Assembly (NCBI GenBank): GCA_036843405.1
Contig: DAITSJ010000039.1
Location: forward strand, 1 to 7,750
DNA length: 7,750 nt
Direction: 5' to 3'
Source: DGNJ01 sp002388905
Lineage (GTDB): Bacteria; Pseudomonadota; Gammaproteobacteria; Pseudomonadales; Porticoccaceae
The notes under the pieces are model-generated. The model saw only the letters and a list, made by a program, of their open reading frames with translations, searched no databases and had not been told where the DNA came from. The translations under genes and the position numbers were made by a program. This document shows, in pieces, positions 6,872 through 7,750 of the stretch. Numbering within the stretch: the first letter of the stretch is position 1; every line of letters begins with the position of its first letter.

Positions 6872-7534
6872 CTACTCTCCACCCTTTCTTTGGCCGCCCT
6901 TTCTTTCGCCGCCTCTTCCCTCGCCACCTTCAATCATCCAGCCGATGGCGCGGGTATTGTAGTAGGGAGCGTCGGTGGGTATTTCGATGCGCCGGCCATC
7001 CTTTTCCAGTACCGGCCCGTTGCGGTGGCGGCCGCCCACCAGGAGTTCGGTGAAAAGCCCGGCGCCGTGGCGCCGCGTGGCCTCGAAGCGATAACCGTCG
7101 GGCGCGGTATTGCCGGGGGCCAGTTCGAGTCCGTCAAGGGCGGGCACGTCGATGTACTGAATGGTGTCGGCCAGGCGCCCCTGTTCGTTCACCGGCAGTT
7201 CCACGGGGATGTCCCGCACCGCTTGCCGGCTGACATCGAAGTAATGGAGTTGCGGCCGGGGGCGGAGAATCGCCCTGCCCTGCTCGTTGGCCGGTGCGGG
7301 GAAATAGCGCACTTTAAGCCGGCCGTCGACGACGGAGAATTCGAGGGTGTTGGTTTGGTGGTCGTAATAGTGGCTGGCGAAGACCAGATCGTGGCGGGGG
7401 TCGGGGACCCGGCTGGCCGGCAGCCCGCGGGCGAGCACGAAGAACAGCACCAGCAATAGCGGCAGGGATACCCCGACGACGATCACCAGGTTGTCGCGAA
7501 GCAGGTTGCCGCGAAAAAAATTCCGTGCGCTGAT
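6872..7534 (-). CDS. Membrane-anchored protein of unknown function, apparent AUC start
   Basis: I do not recognise this family. From the first conventional start (GTG at 7486) it has 204 residues; the preferred start is ATC at 7534, giving 220. The ATC lies 6 bases after AAAGGAG, in frame, with a TGA just upstream, while the GTG has no ribosome site. The added residues bring three Arg (4, 8, 13) before the single membrane helix (about 16-34), as expected for an N-in anchor with the rest in the periplasm. The body is beta-like and charged, with two short NEQGR repeats. The C-terminal 18 residues are a Gly/Arg/Glu/Lys tail with RKGGQ-RKGGE units. The next gene is the DUF2157-like protein, 3 bases away. 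DUF2157 genes are often beside GDYXXLXY-type anchored proteins; this one shares only the layout, and lacks the signature. Confidence 0.75.
   Translation of the reverse strand: MSARNFFRGNLLRDNLVIVVGVSLPLLLVLFFVLARGLPASRVPDPRHDLVFASHYYDHQTNTLEFSVVDGRLKVRYFPAPANEQGRAILRPRPQLHYFDVSRQAVRDIPVELPVNEQGRLADTIQYIDVPALDGLELAPGNTAPDGYRFEATRRHGAGLFTELLVGGRHRNGPVLEKDGRRIEIPTDAPYYNTRAIGWMIEGGEGRGGERKGGQRKGGE
6875..6928 (-). repeat. Short tandem repeat encoding a Gly/Arg/Glu/Lys tail
   Basis: On minus this is an almost pure purine tract with a 15-base unit (GAAAGAAAGGGCGGC and CAAAGAAAGGGTGGA) seen about twice in tandem, after looser GGCGAG-like copies. It encodes the RKGGQ-RKGGE end of the membrane-anchored protein and carries the ribosome site of the next gene. 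Such tracts can change in copy number by slippage. Confidence 0.55.
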
Positions 7535-7540
7535 GGTTCA

Positions 7541-7547
7541 CTCCTTT
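7541..7547 (-). promoter_or_regulatory. Shine-Dalgarno for the apparent AUC start
   Basis: AAAGGAG on minus, 6 bases before the ATC at 7534. It is the strongest ribosome site near this gene and no in-frame ATG, GTG or TTG lies at the right distance from it. The GTG overlapping its last base is in another frame. Confidence 0.6.
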
Positions 7548-7550
7548 GAA

Positions 7551-7564
7551 GGGCAGCGGTGCCC
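7551..7564 (-). promoter_or_regulatory. Small hairpin in the membrane-operon leader
   Basis: GGGCA and TGCCC flank a 4-base loop, directly upstream of the Shine-Dalgarno and just after the predicted transcript start. It could affect message stability or be half of an operator; support is symmetry and position only. Confidence 0.3.
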
Positions 7565-7566
7565 GT

Positions 7567-7595
7567 ATCATACCACTCCTTTTCAGGGGGGACAG
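7567..7595 (-). promoter_or_regulatory. Candidate promoter of the membrane operon
   Basis: On minus, TATGAT (7567-7572) has one mismatch to TATAAT and is preceded by TGG, giving an extended -10. CTGTCC, 17 bases further up, is a weak -35. A start near 7560 gives a leader of about 25 bases to the ATC at 7534, which agrees with that start choice. Confidence 0.45.
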
Positions 7596-7647
7596 GGCGG
7601 CGAGGATGGGACGACCTGATCGGGAAGGGATTGGTTTGGGGTTGGGT

Positions 7648-7679
7648 GGTTTATCGCGGTCGGGGACCGCTCCCACAGG
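7648..7679 (-). repeat. REP-like hairpin element, variant A (copy 3)
   Basis: Bases 7652-7679 are identical to 9-36 and 116-143: TGTGGGAGCG head and GCGGTC-CCC-GACCGC hairpin on minus. It sits upstream of the membrane operon promoter, outside any gene. Confidence 0.8.
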
Positions 7680-7699
7680 ATGGGATGGGGTGGCGCCGG

Positions 7700-7730
7700 C
7701 TACCGGTGTGGGAGCGATCCCTGATCGCGA
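7700..7730 (+). repeat. REP-like hairpin element, variant B (copy 2)
   Basis: Identical over 31 bases to 59-89, and again placed head-to-head 20 bases right of an A copy, the same arrangement as at the left end of the window. The distance and orientation match, while the spacers between A and B differ apart from a short shared CTACCGG lead-in. Confidence 0.8.
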
Positions 7731-7750
7731 TGGGGGCTGGTTCGAGGTTG

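Noticed and set aside
6569..7459. A 296-codon open frame on plus, opposite the membrane operon
   Set aside because: Same shadow effect of high-GC coding on the other strand. The minus frames have promoter, ribosome sites and membrane-protein character.

Overview
The window is a stretch of high-GC gammaproteobacterial chromosome. GlyA and the ABC-F protein EttA are close in sequence to the E. coli type, which fits Gammaproteobacteria. Short repeats with a TGTGGGAGCG head (REP-like) are typical of Pseudomonas, Halomonas, Alcanivorax and similar genomes. The exact genus cannot be fixed from this sequence alone.

Layout from left to right. Positions 1-144 hold three REP-like hairpin elements in alternating orientation. 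glyA (166-1428, minus; serine hydroxymethyltransferase) and ettA (1596-3260, plus; energy-dependent translational throttle) are divergent housekeeping genes sharing a 167-base control region with a candidate promoter for each. From the end of ettA to about 5932 the GC content drops. This part has a 650-base stretch with no convincing gene, then a short-chain dehydrogenase of the retinol-dehydrogenase-like type (3908-4837, plus), then a convergent stand-alone beta-lactamase-fold protein with flavodiiron-type metal ligands (5050-5787, minus). It looks like accessory DNA between conserved blocks. From 5933 to 7534 a two-gene minus-strand operon encodes a membrane-anchored protein of unknown function followed by a polytopic DUF2157-like membrane protein. 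Two further REP-like elements at 7648-7730 repeat the pairing seen at the left end.

GlyA supplies glycine and one-carbon units, and EttA tunes translation initiation to the ATP/ADP ratio; both are core growth functions. The dehydrogenase and the metallo-hydrolase show no recognisable joint pathway. The two operon genes are only 3 bases apart and are probably made together, perhaps as partners in the inner membrane.

No RNA gene, CRISPR array, transposase, phage gene or recognisable defence system was seen. The points most worth a second look are an apparent AUC start codon for the first gene of the membrane operon, the covarying paired REP elements at both ends, the loss of the usual catalytic-tetrad Asn in the dehydrogenase, and a nested palindrome at 5836-5867.
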